Source of the DNA: an uncultured Oscillospiraceae bacterium
GTDB taxonomy: Bacteria > Bacillota > Clostridia > Oscillospirales > Oscillospiraceae
Direction: 5' to 3'
DNA: 35,237 bases
Assembly (NCBI GenBank): GCA_910587285.1
Contig: CAJULM010000029.1
Coordinates: 1-35,237 of the forward strand
Positions 1-6,440 of the stretch are shown piece by piece. Within the stretch, counting starts at the first letter, position 1, and every line of letters starts with the position of its first letter. The position numbers and the translations under genes were made by a program. Below the pieces are notes generated by a model. That model was not told where the DNA came from. It made no database searches and saw only the letters and a program-made list of their open reading frames with translations.

Positions 1-1
1 C

Positions 2-409
2 ATTAGCTTCACGGATGGGCAAGGCGAGTTTTACGATTTGGAGGTATCGGAAGCGTTCTATATAGAATTTCGGCAGATGGAGCGCAAAAACCGTAACCTC
101 CAGCAATCCGACTGGCGGCACCAGGAAGCGTCAGATTTGTGGGATGAAACGCTCTATAACCGGGCGTTTAGAGTGCCCAAAAGTGTTGAGGAATTGATTT
201 TTGATGCGGAACAGCGAGAACTTCTTCGCAAGGCTATTTCTGCCCTCCCTGAAATCCAGCGGCGTCGTTTTCTGCTCTACCATGAGTATGACTTCAACTA
301 CCGTCAGATTGGAGAGATGGAGCATTGCAGGCCGCAATCAATCATGCACTCGGTCGCTCGGGCCAGGGAGAAGATAAAGACAGTAATAGAACAGTATCGG
401 GCCGGGTGA
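2..409 (+). CDS. Sigma-70-like RNA polymerase sigma factor of a mobile element, 5' partial
   Basis: This is a small sigma-70-family protein whose C-terminal half reads as region 4: LRKAISALPEIQRRRFLLYH, then a YRQIGEMEHCRPQSIMHSV helix-turn-helix, then a basic ARAREKIK helix. Such short sigma-like factors are common next to integrase and transfer genes of clostridial integrative elements. The frame stays open to the left edge (ISFTDGQGEFYDL before the internal TTG at 38), so the true start is outside the window and the visible part is at least 135 codons. It probably recruits RNA polymerase to element promoters or acts as a recombination accessory factor; that role is inferred from context. 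A strong hairpin follows its stop. Confidence 0.75.
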   Translation: MSFTDGQGEFYDLEVSEAFYIEFRQMERKNRNLQQSDWRHQEASDLWDETLYNRAFRVPKSVEELIFDAEQRELLRKAISALPEIQRRRFLLYHEYDFNYRQIGEMEHCRPQSIMHSVARAREKIKTVIEQYRAG

Positions 410-414
410 TACTG

Positions 415-448
415 AGATACCCTCATATCTCTGGATATGGGGGTATCT
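415..448 (+). terminator. Hairpin after the sigma-like gene
   Basis: A 15-bp stem (AGATACCCTCATATC paired with GATATGGGGGTATCT, one G-T wobble) closes a 4-base loop six bases after the TGA/TAC junction of the sigma-like gene. No T-run follows, so it may be a weak terminator or an mRNA 3'-end stabiliser, and it also marks the join to the damaged VirB6-like remnant. Confidence 0.4.
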
Positions 449-470
449 GCTAAATGTTCTCTAATGGAAT

Positions 471-812
471 TTTACAGAGGTCAAAAAACCGGAATATGCC
501 TTGAAGCTGTTTGTCCGCTTTGCGGTGGCAAAGGCCCCCATCCCCCTGTCCAGCTTTGCCGGAGAACCCAGCCAGAACGTAGGCAAGAGCTTTTTGAAAG
601 GATACGCCGCTGTCTGTCTGGAGGGGGCCGTCATTGTGCTGGCCTGCATCATTTTCTCCGTGTTCGCCAGCTCCTCGCCCGCCGTTGACCCGGACGCAGC
701 GGCGGCTTCTATGGTGTGGAGCTATGTCGGGGAAGTGACGTTTAATATGCTCATTTTGGTGGGCAGCGTCAAAATGTCCGACCATGTTGTGCGTGAAATG
801 ATGGAATTATAA
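471..812 (+). pseudogene. VirB6-like (CD1112-family) conjugal transfer membrane protein, internally deleted remnant
   Basis: The reading FTEVKKPEYALKLFVRFAVAK runs directly into APIPLSSFAGEPSQNVGKSF and a C-terminal membrane segment (VCLEGAVIVLACIIFSVFAS), ending VREMMEL. From memory of the CD1112/VirB6-like family of Tn1549- and CTn-type elements, the first block belongs to the middle of the protein and the second to the last ~100 residues, with more than 100 residues of membrane region normally between them. No initiation codon with a ribosome binding site is present and a TAA lies just upstream in frame. I read it as an in-frame internal deletion plus loss of the 5' end. In intact elements this gene is followed at once by PrgI; here ~950 bases of toxin cassette separate them. 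Confidence 0.65.
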
Positions 813-1076
813 ATAGTCAATGATGACCCCATCTTCTTCATTTAGGTCTGCCAAGACAAGCTGTAACCTGCTAATGATACCTTTTAGCTCTTTCCTCACA
901 CTGTCTATTCCGTGCACCTCTATTGTGGTAGCTTCATCAAATGCGCAGTGCAACAGATCCCACAGTGCATCCATGTTTTCGCCATAGTAATCAGGCAGTG
1001 AGAAAACTTCTTTTAGGTGTTCATGCAGGCCAAGAGAAGAATGTACAGTTGTCAAATCAATCGTAAAGATCATCAT
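807..1076 (-). CDS. Barstar-family ribonuclease inhibitor (immunity/antitoxin)
   Basis: This 89-residue protein matches barstar. It contains LPDYYGENMDALWDLL, in which Tyr30, Asp36, Trp39 and Asp40 correspond to barstar Tyr29, Asp35, Trp38 and Asp39, the residues that plug the barnase active site. Length is right for the family. The start chosen is the first of two adjacent ATGs (1076), which has GGGAGG seven bases upstream; a longer frame from 1121 lacks such a site. The start lies inside the end of the RNase gene (overlap ~20 bases), so inhibitor translation is probably coupled to toxin translation. The gene is antisense to the transfer genes on both sides and its stop overlaps the end of the VirB6-like remnant by six bases. 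Confidence 0.88.
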   Translation of the reverse strand: MMIFTIDLTTVHSSLGLHEHLKEVFSLPDYYGENMDALWDLLHCAFDEATTIEVHGIDSVRKELKGIISRLQLVLADLNEEDGVIIDYL

Positions 1077-1671
1077 AATTTGCCTCCCAATATACTTCGG
1101 AAAATGTACGATAGTGGTCATATGTCACAAACATCAGGCCATCATTAGAAAAAACAATTCGGTGAGAACCGCGGTGTCCGCCATGATAATCAATATCTGT
1201 TTCGTACCAAATTCGCCAAGGTGCATCAGGTAATTTGCCATCTCTGTTTTTATATTGCCCTCCACCTATGATAACCCCTGGCAACACATCCCACAAATCG
1301 CCTTTGAATTTGTCCCAGCCTCGAAGTTCCGCTTCCTTCTGAGTCAAATAATTTTCGGGGAGGCAATGGTGCGTGAATAGATAGAAGTCTACACCATCAA
1401 GTCCGTCCTCAGTAGCAGTTCCAGATGGGAAAGCAGTCAATGCGTAAATGCGGCAATGGCAATGGAGATGAACCGGTGGCCAACGGACAGTTGGATCATT
1501 CATGGAAAGAATATGTCCATCTTGATCGAAACAATATGCGCAGGTGGTCAGGCTGATTGATGTGTGCCATTCCACCCAATGTCTGCTTGTTGTTTGATAC
1601 TTGTTTTTCTCAATAGAAGTGCACCGAAAATTGGCAGGCTCAATGTAAGTATAGTATTTGACTATATCCAT
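1057..1671 (-). CDS. Barnase-type ribonuclease toxin with MuF-like Cys/His N-terminal region
   Basis: Residues ~105-195 are a barnase-fold RNase. Arg143, Glu157, Arg167, Arg171 and His186 fall at exactly the spacing of barnase Arg59, Glu73, Arg83, Arg87 and His102, within KNRDGKLP, WYETDIDYHGGHRGSHRIVF and TYDHYRTF. The lysine equivalent to barnase Lys27 aligns to Gln111, with a lysine next to it. Residues ~44-74 hold CAYC...G...PPVHLHCHCR, a C-x2-C / H-x2-C-x-C pattern like the C-terminal end of phage MuF/SPP1 gp7 minor head proteins, found in several polymorphic toxins. The start at 1671 (MDIVKYY) has GGAGGAGGG seven bases upstream; earlier in-frame starts do not. No signal peptide is visible. 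It forms a pair with the overlapping barstar gene and is visibly more AT-rich than its neighbours, suggesting separate acquisition. Confidence 0.85.
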   Translation of the reverse strand: MDIVKYYTYIEPANFRCTSIEKNKYQTTSRHWVEWHTSISLTTCAYCFDQDGHILSMNDPTVRWPPVHLHCHCRIYALTAFPSGTATEDGLDGVDFYLFTHHCLPENYLTQKEAELRGWDKFKGDLWDVLPGVIIGGGQYKNRDGKLPDAPWRIWYETDIDYHGGHRGSHRIVFSNDGLMFVTYDHYRTFSEVYWEANYDDLYD

Positions 1672-1766
1672 GTCAATCCCTCCTCCATGAACGAGGAATG
1701 TTGTTGCAAATGTTGTATAAAGCTGTACAATCCCCAACAATTTTACTGCGAAAGGAATGATTTATC

Positions 1767-2105
1767 ATAGAAGTCAAGATCAACCGTGAAATCCGCAACT
1801 ACACGGAGAGTATGTTTTTCGGGCTGTCCCTGCGGCAGCTCGTTTTTTCTGCCCTGGCGGTAGTCGTAGCCGTGGGGCTGTACTTTCTGCTGAAACCCTA
1901 TGTCGGCACGGAAACCGTGTCCTGGATGTGCCTCCTGGGCGCGGCCCCCTTTGCCGCCCTAGGCTTTTTCACCTACCACGGCATGACGGCGGAGCAATTC
2001 ATTTGGGCGTGGCTGCGCTCGGAGGTGCTGGAACCGCGAGAACTCCGCTTTGAATCGTCCACGCTGTACTATGACATTTTGAAGGCCAGCATGGAAAAGC
2101 GGTAA
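1767..2105 (+). pseudogene. PrgI-family conjugal transfer protein without a canonical start codon
   Basis: The frame reads EVKINREIRNYTESMFFGLS, then two hydrophobic segments (LVFSALAVVVAVGLYFLL and a second after YVGTETVSWMCLLG), then GMTAEQFIWAWLRSE and YYDILKASMEKR. This is the small PrgI-like membrane protein of gram-positive type IV secretion operons, normally ~110-120 residues and placed between VirB6-like and VirB4-like genes. The expected initiator before GAAGTCAAG is ATA here, with AGGA ten bases upstream and an in-frame TGA at 1758, so a start may have been lost by a point change or by insertion of the toxin cassette. An ATG at 1812 would remove the conserved N-terminus. The expected VirB4 gene is absent downstream, so it is probably non-functional. 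Confidence 0.65.
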
Positions 2106-2113
2106 AAGGAGGA

Positions 2114-2308
2114 ATAGCCACCCTTGACGCTGCCCGGAATAACGGCCAGATTTCCTATGTCCAGTATGTTGAAAACGGCTGCGTATATTTTACTGATAGT
2201 GGCTTTCAGGAGTATATTGCCAAATATACGCACAAGGCCAAGCCAGTCGAAAAGAGTTCCACATATCGTACCCCCAGAAAGTCTAATAGCGGCAAATCGC
2301 ACCTTTGA
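2114..2308 (+). CDS. Small unrecognised reading frame upstream of the integrase
   Basis: A 64-codon frame containing ARNNGQISYVQYVENGCVY and then FTDSGFQEYIAKYTHKAK ends at TGA 2306-2308. Its composition looks like real protein, unlike the competing frames here. There is an AAGGAGG sequence (2106-2112) directly before it but no ATG, GTG or TTG in frame near it; ATA stands where a start would be expected. I do not recognise the family. Its place, just before the integrase, is where such elements often encode an excisionase or other small DNA-binding protein, but no helix-turn-helix is evident. It could equally be the tail of a deleted gene. Confidence 0.35.
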   Translation: MATLDAARNNGQISYVQYVENGCVYFTDSGFQEYIAKYTHKAKPVEKSSTYRTPRKSNSGKSHL

Positions 2309-2379
2309 TAATCCTCTGCCTTTTTGCTAAAACAACAATAACAGCCGCTGTTAGAGTTGCAAATATGGAGGTGCTAAAA

Positions 2380-3610
2380 GTGGGAAGAAATAAAAAAGTC
2401 ATTCCCCAATATGGTACGGTTTAACTCAATGGCATTGAATATTACAGGACAAGAATCGAGGACGCAGATGGAAAAAGAGTTGCGCTCTATGGAAAGACCG
2501 CAGAGGAACTTTATGAAAAAGTCGAAGAAGCCAAACGCCAAATCAAAGATGCGGTGTTCCGCAGATCAACTCCCACCGTGGAGGAATACTGTGAGAAATG
2601 GCTGAAAATGCAGTCTGCACGTATCCGTGTAACAACGCTGACCGACTACAGTTCCAAAGTAAAAACTACATCGTTGCGCCGTTAGGCCATAAATACATGG
2701 CCGAGGTAACAGCAGACGATGTAAAAATGGCTATGGTTCCTGTTGCCCAAAAGTCCAGTTCAGTTTATAGATCGGTAAATATACTTTTTAAGTGCATTTT
2801 CAATTCAGCAGTAGAGAGCAACATTATAAATGTATCTCCCTGCCAGCGTGTTTCAGCAAAAAGCGGAAAGCCACAAAAGGATCGTGAATCCCTGACTGAT
2901 GAACAGGTTGAGAAGCTGTTGGCAGCAATTAAAGGCTTGCCCCCGTATGTTTTTGTAATGCTGGGTCTATATGCCGGACTGAGGCGGGAAGAAATTATGG
3001 TCCTTCAATGGGACTGCGTATTTCTGGATGAAGAAGCACCCTATTTATCTGTTCGAAGAGCATGGCACTCAGAGCATAACCGGCCTGTCATTTCCATCGA
3101 GTTAAAAACTAAAGCGACAAAAAGGGACATTCCTTTGCCGGATCAACTGGCAGAGTGCCTTAAAGAAGCAAACAATCCGCAACATCAGATTATGTGATTG
3201 CTAATCGGGATGGCAATCCACTGTCTTACACACAGTTCAAACGGGTCTGGCAGTATATCATAACGCGTTCCACCAAGGAGCGGACGTATGTCAGATATAT
3301 CAACGGCCAGAAAATCACTAAAACTGTAACGCCGGTTTTAGGTGAAAAGGCTGGTCACAACAGCAAGGTCGTATATAGTCTTGATTTTCAGGTGACACCA
3401 CATCAACTGCGGCACACATATATCACTAACCTCATTTACGCTTCCGTTGACCCGAAAACAGTTCAGTATCTGGCAGGCCATGAGAACAGCAAAATAACGA
3501 TGGATATTTACGCCAAGGTGAAGTATAATAAGCCACATCAGTTACTTCCCATTATAAATGGGGCGTTCAGTCAAAACAAAGAAAATCCTCCCTCGTTATC
3601 GGCGGGTTAA
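2380..3610 (+). pseudogene. Tyrosine recombinase (integrase) of the element, disrupted
   Basis: Pieces in three frames together make one tyrosine integrase. The start is GTG 2380 with GGAGGTG upstream, reading VGRNKKVIPQYGTV, then an in-frame TAA at 2422-2424, then LNGIEYYRTRIEDADGKRVA and the SAM-like core-binding domain. One A seems lost from the A-run at 2661-2665, shifting into NYIVAPLGHKYMAEV. The catalytic domain keeps its first Arg in AGLRREEI. A second shift near 3180-3195 leads into SDYVIANRDG, HQLRHTYIT (His and second Arg), LAGHE (His) and MDIYAKV (nucleophilic Tyr). All catalytic residues remain, so decay is recent in character, but no active protein can be made without suppression. 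It lies next to the rpsI-derived attachment site, as expected for an integrase using that target. Confidence 0.85.
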
Positions 3611-3673
3611 AATACGGGTTAAACTGGTGTGGCTTTGAAAAAAACTTGAAATATCAATGCTTTCCAGCTTTTA

Positions 3674-3733
3674 GAGAAGAAGCAGTACGGCCTCAAGGCC
3701 GCCCGCCGCGCGCCTCAGTTCTCCAAGCGCTGA
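3674..3733 (+). other. rpsI: Element attachment site: 3' end of rpsI (ribosomal protein S9)
   Basis: The sequence encodes EKKQYGLKAARRAPQFSKR and then TGA, the signature C-terminus of ribosomal protein S9, with nothing S9-like upstream; instead the integrase and non-coding element DNA abut it. Elements that integrate at 3' ends of genes leave a full gene restored at one end and a short duplicate at the other. This is therefore one att junction, and the intact rpsI should lie beyond the far (left) end of the element, outside the window. Use of rpsI as an integration target is known for some Firmicutes elements. The following terminator would be the native rpsI terminator. Confidence 0.8.
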
Positions 3734-3751
3734 GCTTACCGCCGCGTTTTC

Positions 3752-3779
3752 AAACTGCCGCCCAATCGGGCGGCAGTTT
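3752..3779 (+). terminator. Intrinsic terminator downstream of the rpsI 3' end
   Basis: A perfect 12-bp stem AAACTGCCGCCC / GGGCGGCAGTTT with an AATC loop is followed by a run of T. It lies 18 bases after the S9 stop codon and is probably the chromosomal rpsI terminator. Confidence 0.85.
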
Positions 3780-3806
3780 TTTTCGTCCTGTTCAGACAAT
3801 GTAAAA

Positions 3807-3841
3807 AACCGGCCCTGCGGCAAACTGCCGTAGGGCCGGTT
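3807..3841 (-). terminator. Intrinsic terminator of the opp operon
   Basis: A 16-bp stem (AACCGGCCCTACGGCA with TGCCGCAGGGCCGGTT, one wobble) with a 3-base loop, read on the minus strand, is followed by TTTTTT. It lies just past the stop codon at 3847, so it ends the minus-strand operon and, with the previous hairpin, separates it from rpsI. Confidence 0.85.
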
Positions 3842-3846
3842 CAAGC

Positions 3847-5118
3847 TTATTGGTCTGTTGAAACCGTGTAGCCGGCTTGTTCCGACTGATAGAGCTGAGT
3901 CAGCCGTATCTCCGGCTGGGTAGCGTGGATCACCCAGCCCTCACTGTAGACGCTGTATACACCCTCATCCGTCAGCTCTCTCAACTCCTGCGTATCCAGC
4001 TCCTCCGCCACATAGACGGAAGCAACCCGCAGCGCCGTCTCCGCACAGCCCGCCGTCCTGGAGTAGCACAGCAGGTCCTGGGCCGCGCTCCTGCAAAGCC
4101 CATCCGCCGGGTCCAGATACATGGTGCGGATTTCGCCGCTTTTCAACGGATAAAACCGTTCCCTGTCCTGCTCGTTGATGGGGTAGCTGCGCAGGCTGAC
4201 AACGCTCATCGGTCCGGCGTATTCCATCACCGCCGCAGGGTATATCACTGCGTCCACCCGGTCAAAAATGTTCTGAGCGTAGGCGACGCTCCGGTCGTCC
4301 AGGCAGCGGCTAAAGCCGTCATAGCTGGAAATCGAACCGCTGGTATATCCGTGCTCCGTGAGCACATCCGCCAGATAGTCAGCGATAAAGGCGTTTTTCA
4401 GCCATCCAAAATCCAGGAAGGTATCAATCCCCTCCCGCTTGGCATAGGCCAGATAGTCCTCCGACACATAGAGGCACACCCGATTGTCGCCCAGCAGGCG
4501 CAGGTCTACAGCCTGGGGATCGCAGGCATAGGCGGCGTCAGCTCCGTAGCTCTCCCGTATCTCTTTGCTGAGATAGGGGTCAAAGTCCAACAGCTGGCTC
4601 TCGTCCTCACAGTGAAACAGATCGCTATACCGGGCATAGATCGGCCCCAGGTAAATCGTGCGGTCGCCGCTGCGCTCCATGGTCTCAAATGCGCGATAGA
4701 GCCCCTGATCCACCGTCAGCGTCTCGTTGGGGTGCAGATTGATGTCCCGCAGGTTGATAACGCCCTCAAAGCTTTCCACCGTATGAAACAGCTGAAATGC
4801 CTTCCGGCAGGCATCGGAATATACGTCCGTCACCTCTCGGCTCTCCGCCCGCAGCACCGCGCCGCCGCTCCCCAAATCGTAAAGAAAGACGAACTCGTCC
4901 CCGCAGGTGGGGCCCGCCGAGGCATTAACCTGAATCGTCTGCCAGCCCGTCTGGGGCGTGAACAGCCCATTGACCGCGCCGGCAAAGGCTATGCTCGCCG
5001 CCACAATCAGCACCAGCACCAAAACCAGCCGCAGCCCCACCCTGCTCTCAGACAGCTCAATTTTTTCCACCGGACTGAGATGGGGCAGGTCTCGGTTGTC
5101 CTTGGCCGTTCGCCTCAA
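3847..5118 (-). CDS. Membrane-anchored extracytoplasmic protein of unknown function at the end of the opp operon
   Basis: This 423-residue protein starts with ~28 polar residues, one membrane helix (LRLVLVLVLIVAASIAFAGA) and then a ~370-residue domain that should face outside. No confident family is recognisable. The order of features (a VDQGLYRAFETMERS helix, then LDFGWLKNAFIADYLADVL, then a small-residue stretch SGSISSYDG) faintly recalls ApbE-type flavin transferases, but the usual ApbE signature residues are not seen. The start is a TTG at 5118, which overlaps the end of oppF by context (stop at 5120) and has no other in-frame methionine nearby; GGCGGTGA lies upstream. Its position as the last gene of the operon suggests a partner of the peptide transporter or a product made at low level by translational coupling. 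Confidence 0.7.
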   Translation of the reverse strand: MRRTAKDNRDLPHLSPVEKIELSESRVGLRLVLVLVLIVAASIAFAGAVNGLFTPQTGWQTIQVNASAGPTCGDEFVFLYDLGSGGAVLRAESREVTDVYSDACRKAFQLFHTVESFEGVINLRDINLHPNETLTVDQGLYRAFETMERSGDRTIYLGPIYARYSDLFHCEDESQLLDFDPYLSKEIRESYGADAAYACDPQAVDLRLLGDNRVCLYVSEDYLAYAKREGIDTFLDFGWLKNAFIADYLADVLTEHGYTSGSISSYDGFSRCLDDRSVAYAQNIFDRVDAVIYPAAVMEYAGPMSVVSLRSYPINEQDRERFYPLKSGEIRTMYLDPADGLCRSAAQDLLCYSRTAGCAETALRVASVYVAEELDTQELRELTDEGVYSVYSEGWVIHATQPEIRLTQLYQSEQAGYTVSTDQ

Positions 5119-5119
5119 C

Positions 5120-6427
5120 TCAAATCACCGCCAGAACCAACAGCAACAGGAATAGGATCACAATCACCCCAAGGACAATCAATCCGGCAATGGCGCCGCG
5201 GAAGCAGGCCTTCTGATTGCGGGTATGGTGGAAATGCTTGAATACGGCGGCGGCAATCAGGCCCAGAATGGGCAGCAGGAAGGACAGGATTTTGTACCAA
5301 ATGCTGCCTGTGTCGTGGGTGGGATGGATCAGGAACTCCTCCGAGTTCGCCTCCGTCTCCTCGCGCCGCTGATTCTGCTGGGTTTTCGGGTCGTTCGGGC
5401 CGGCAATCTTCACCGGCTTCACCGGAATGTTGCTGTCTCGAATGGCCTTGTACTGTTCTATCTCCTTTTTGTTGCCATAGACATAGTGGTTGTGGCCAAT
5501 GCACACAAAGTCCGGCTTATCCTCCGAATAGTCGTGGATAGAGGGGTCATAGGTAAACAGGACCTTGTTCTTCTCCAGTTCGGGGTCGGGGATGGGAATT
5601 GCAGAGATCAGCGAGTGGGTATAGGGATGCAGGGGATAGTTGAACAGCTCCTCCGCCTCCGCCACCTCCACGATGCGCCCCTTGTAGATGACGCCGATGC
5701 GGTCGGAGATAAAGCGCACCACGGATAGGTCGTGGGCGATGAACAGGTAAGTGATGCCCTTCTCCTCCTGGAATTTCTTCATCAGGTTGAGCACCTGGGC
5801 GCGAATGGATACGTCCAGGGCGGAAATGGGCTCGTCCGCCACCACCAGCTCGGGCTCCATAACCATGGCCCGGGCGATGCCGATGCGCTGGCGCTGGCCG
5901 CCGGAGAACTCGTGGGGATATCGGGTGAGGTGCTCTGGGAGCAGGCCAACCTCCTCAATCATGGTCTCCACCTTTTTGACGCGGTCCGCCTCGTCCTTAA
6001 ACAGATGGAAATTGTACAGGCCCTCCGAGATGATATAGTCCACCGTGGCCCGTTCGTTCAGCGACGCCGCCGGGTCCTGGAACACCATTTGAATGTTTCG
6101 GATGACCTCTCGGTCCAGCGCGCGGGGGATCTTTCCCGAAATGCGCACGCCTTTATACAGGATTTCGCCCCCGGCCAGCGGATTGACCCGGATCACCGCC
6201 CGGCCCACTGTGGTCTTGCCCGAGCCGGACTCGCCCACCAGGGAGAAGGTCTCCCCCTTATAGATATCAAAGGTGGCGTTCTGCACGGCGCGCACCGCGG
6301 CGTCGCCCTTGCCGAAAGTAATATCAACGTTTTTCAGCGACAGCAGGACTTCCCTGCCGTTTTCGTCCAGAGGCCCATGCTCCGGCAGATGGGTGGAGCG
6401 GACCTCATTTGCTTTCTCTTGACTCAC
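5120..6427 (-). CDS. oppF: Oligopeptide ABC transporter ATPase, OppF type, with C-terminal membrane tail
   Basis: It hydrolyses ATP to power peptide import together with OppD. Visible are Walker A GESGSGKTT (~65), Q-loop VFQDPAASLNERAT, signature FSGGQRQRIGIARAM, Walker B LVVADEPISALD and the switch histidine in FIAHDLSVV. The OppF/DppF-type C-terminal segment (HPYTHSLISAIPIPDP) is present. Unlike normal ~320-residue OppF, it continues for ~100 residues: a polar linker rich in Gln/Glu/Asn, then two hydrophobic helices (ILSFLLPILGLIAAAV and IAGLIVLGVIVILFLLLLV). The tail would tether the ATPase to the membrane directly. The gene follows oppD by 13 bases and overlaps translation signals of the orphan gene downstream. 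Confidence 0.92.
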   Translation of the reverse strand: MSQEKANEVRSTHLPEHGPLDENGREVLLSLKNVDITFGKGDAAVRAVQNATFDIYKGETFSLVGESGSGKTTVGRAVIRVNPLAGGEILYKGVRISGKIPRALDREVIRNIQMVFQDPAASLNERATVDYIISEGLYNFHLFKDEADRVKKVETMIEEVGLLPEHLTRYPHEFSGGQRQRIGIARAMVMEPELVVADEPISALDVSIRAQVLNLMKKFQEEKGITYLFIAHDLSVVRFISDRIGVIYKGRIVEVAEAEELFNYPLHPYTHSLISAIPIPDPELEKNKVLFTYDPSIHDYSEDKPDFVCIGHNHYVYGNKKEIEQYKAIRDSNIPVKPVKIAGPNDPKTQQNQRREETEANSEEFLIHPTHDTGSIWYKILSFLLPILGLIAAAVFKHFHHTRNQKACFRGAIAGLIVLGVIVILFLLLLVLAVI

Positions 6428-6440
6428 GATCCGACCCTCC

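Noticed and set aside
2124..2330. 68-codon frame starting TTG 2124
   Set aside because: It competes with the 2114-2308 frame and has less protein-like composition (many Ile/Pro/Arg from out-of-frame reading).
3877..5241. 454-codon plus-strand frame opposite the orphan opp-operon gene
   Set aside because: It is a reverse shadow, with no ribosome binding site, and crosses the oppF boundary. The minus-strand frame has a proper membrane anchor and operon context.
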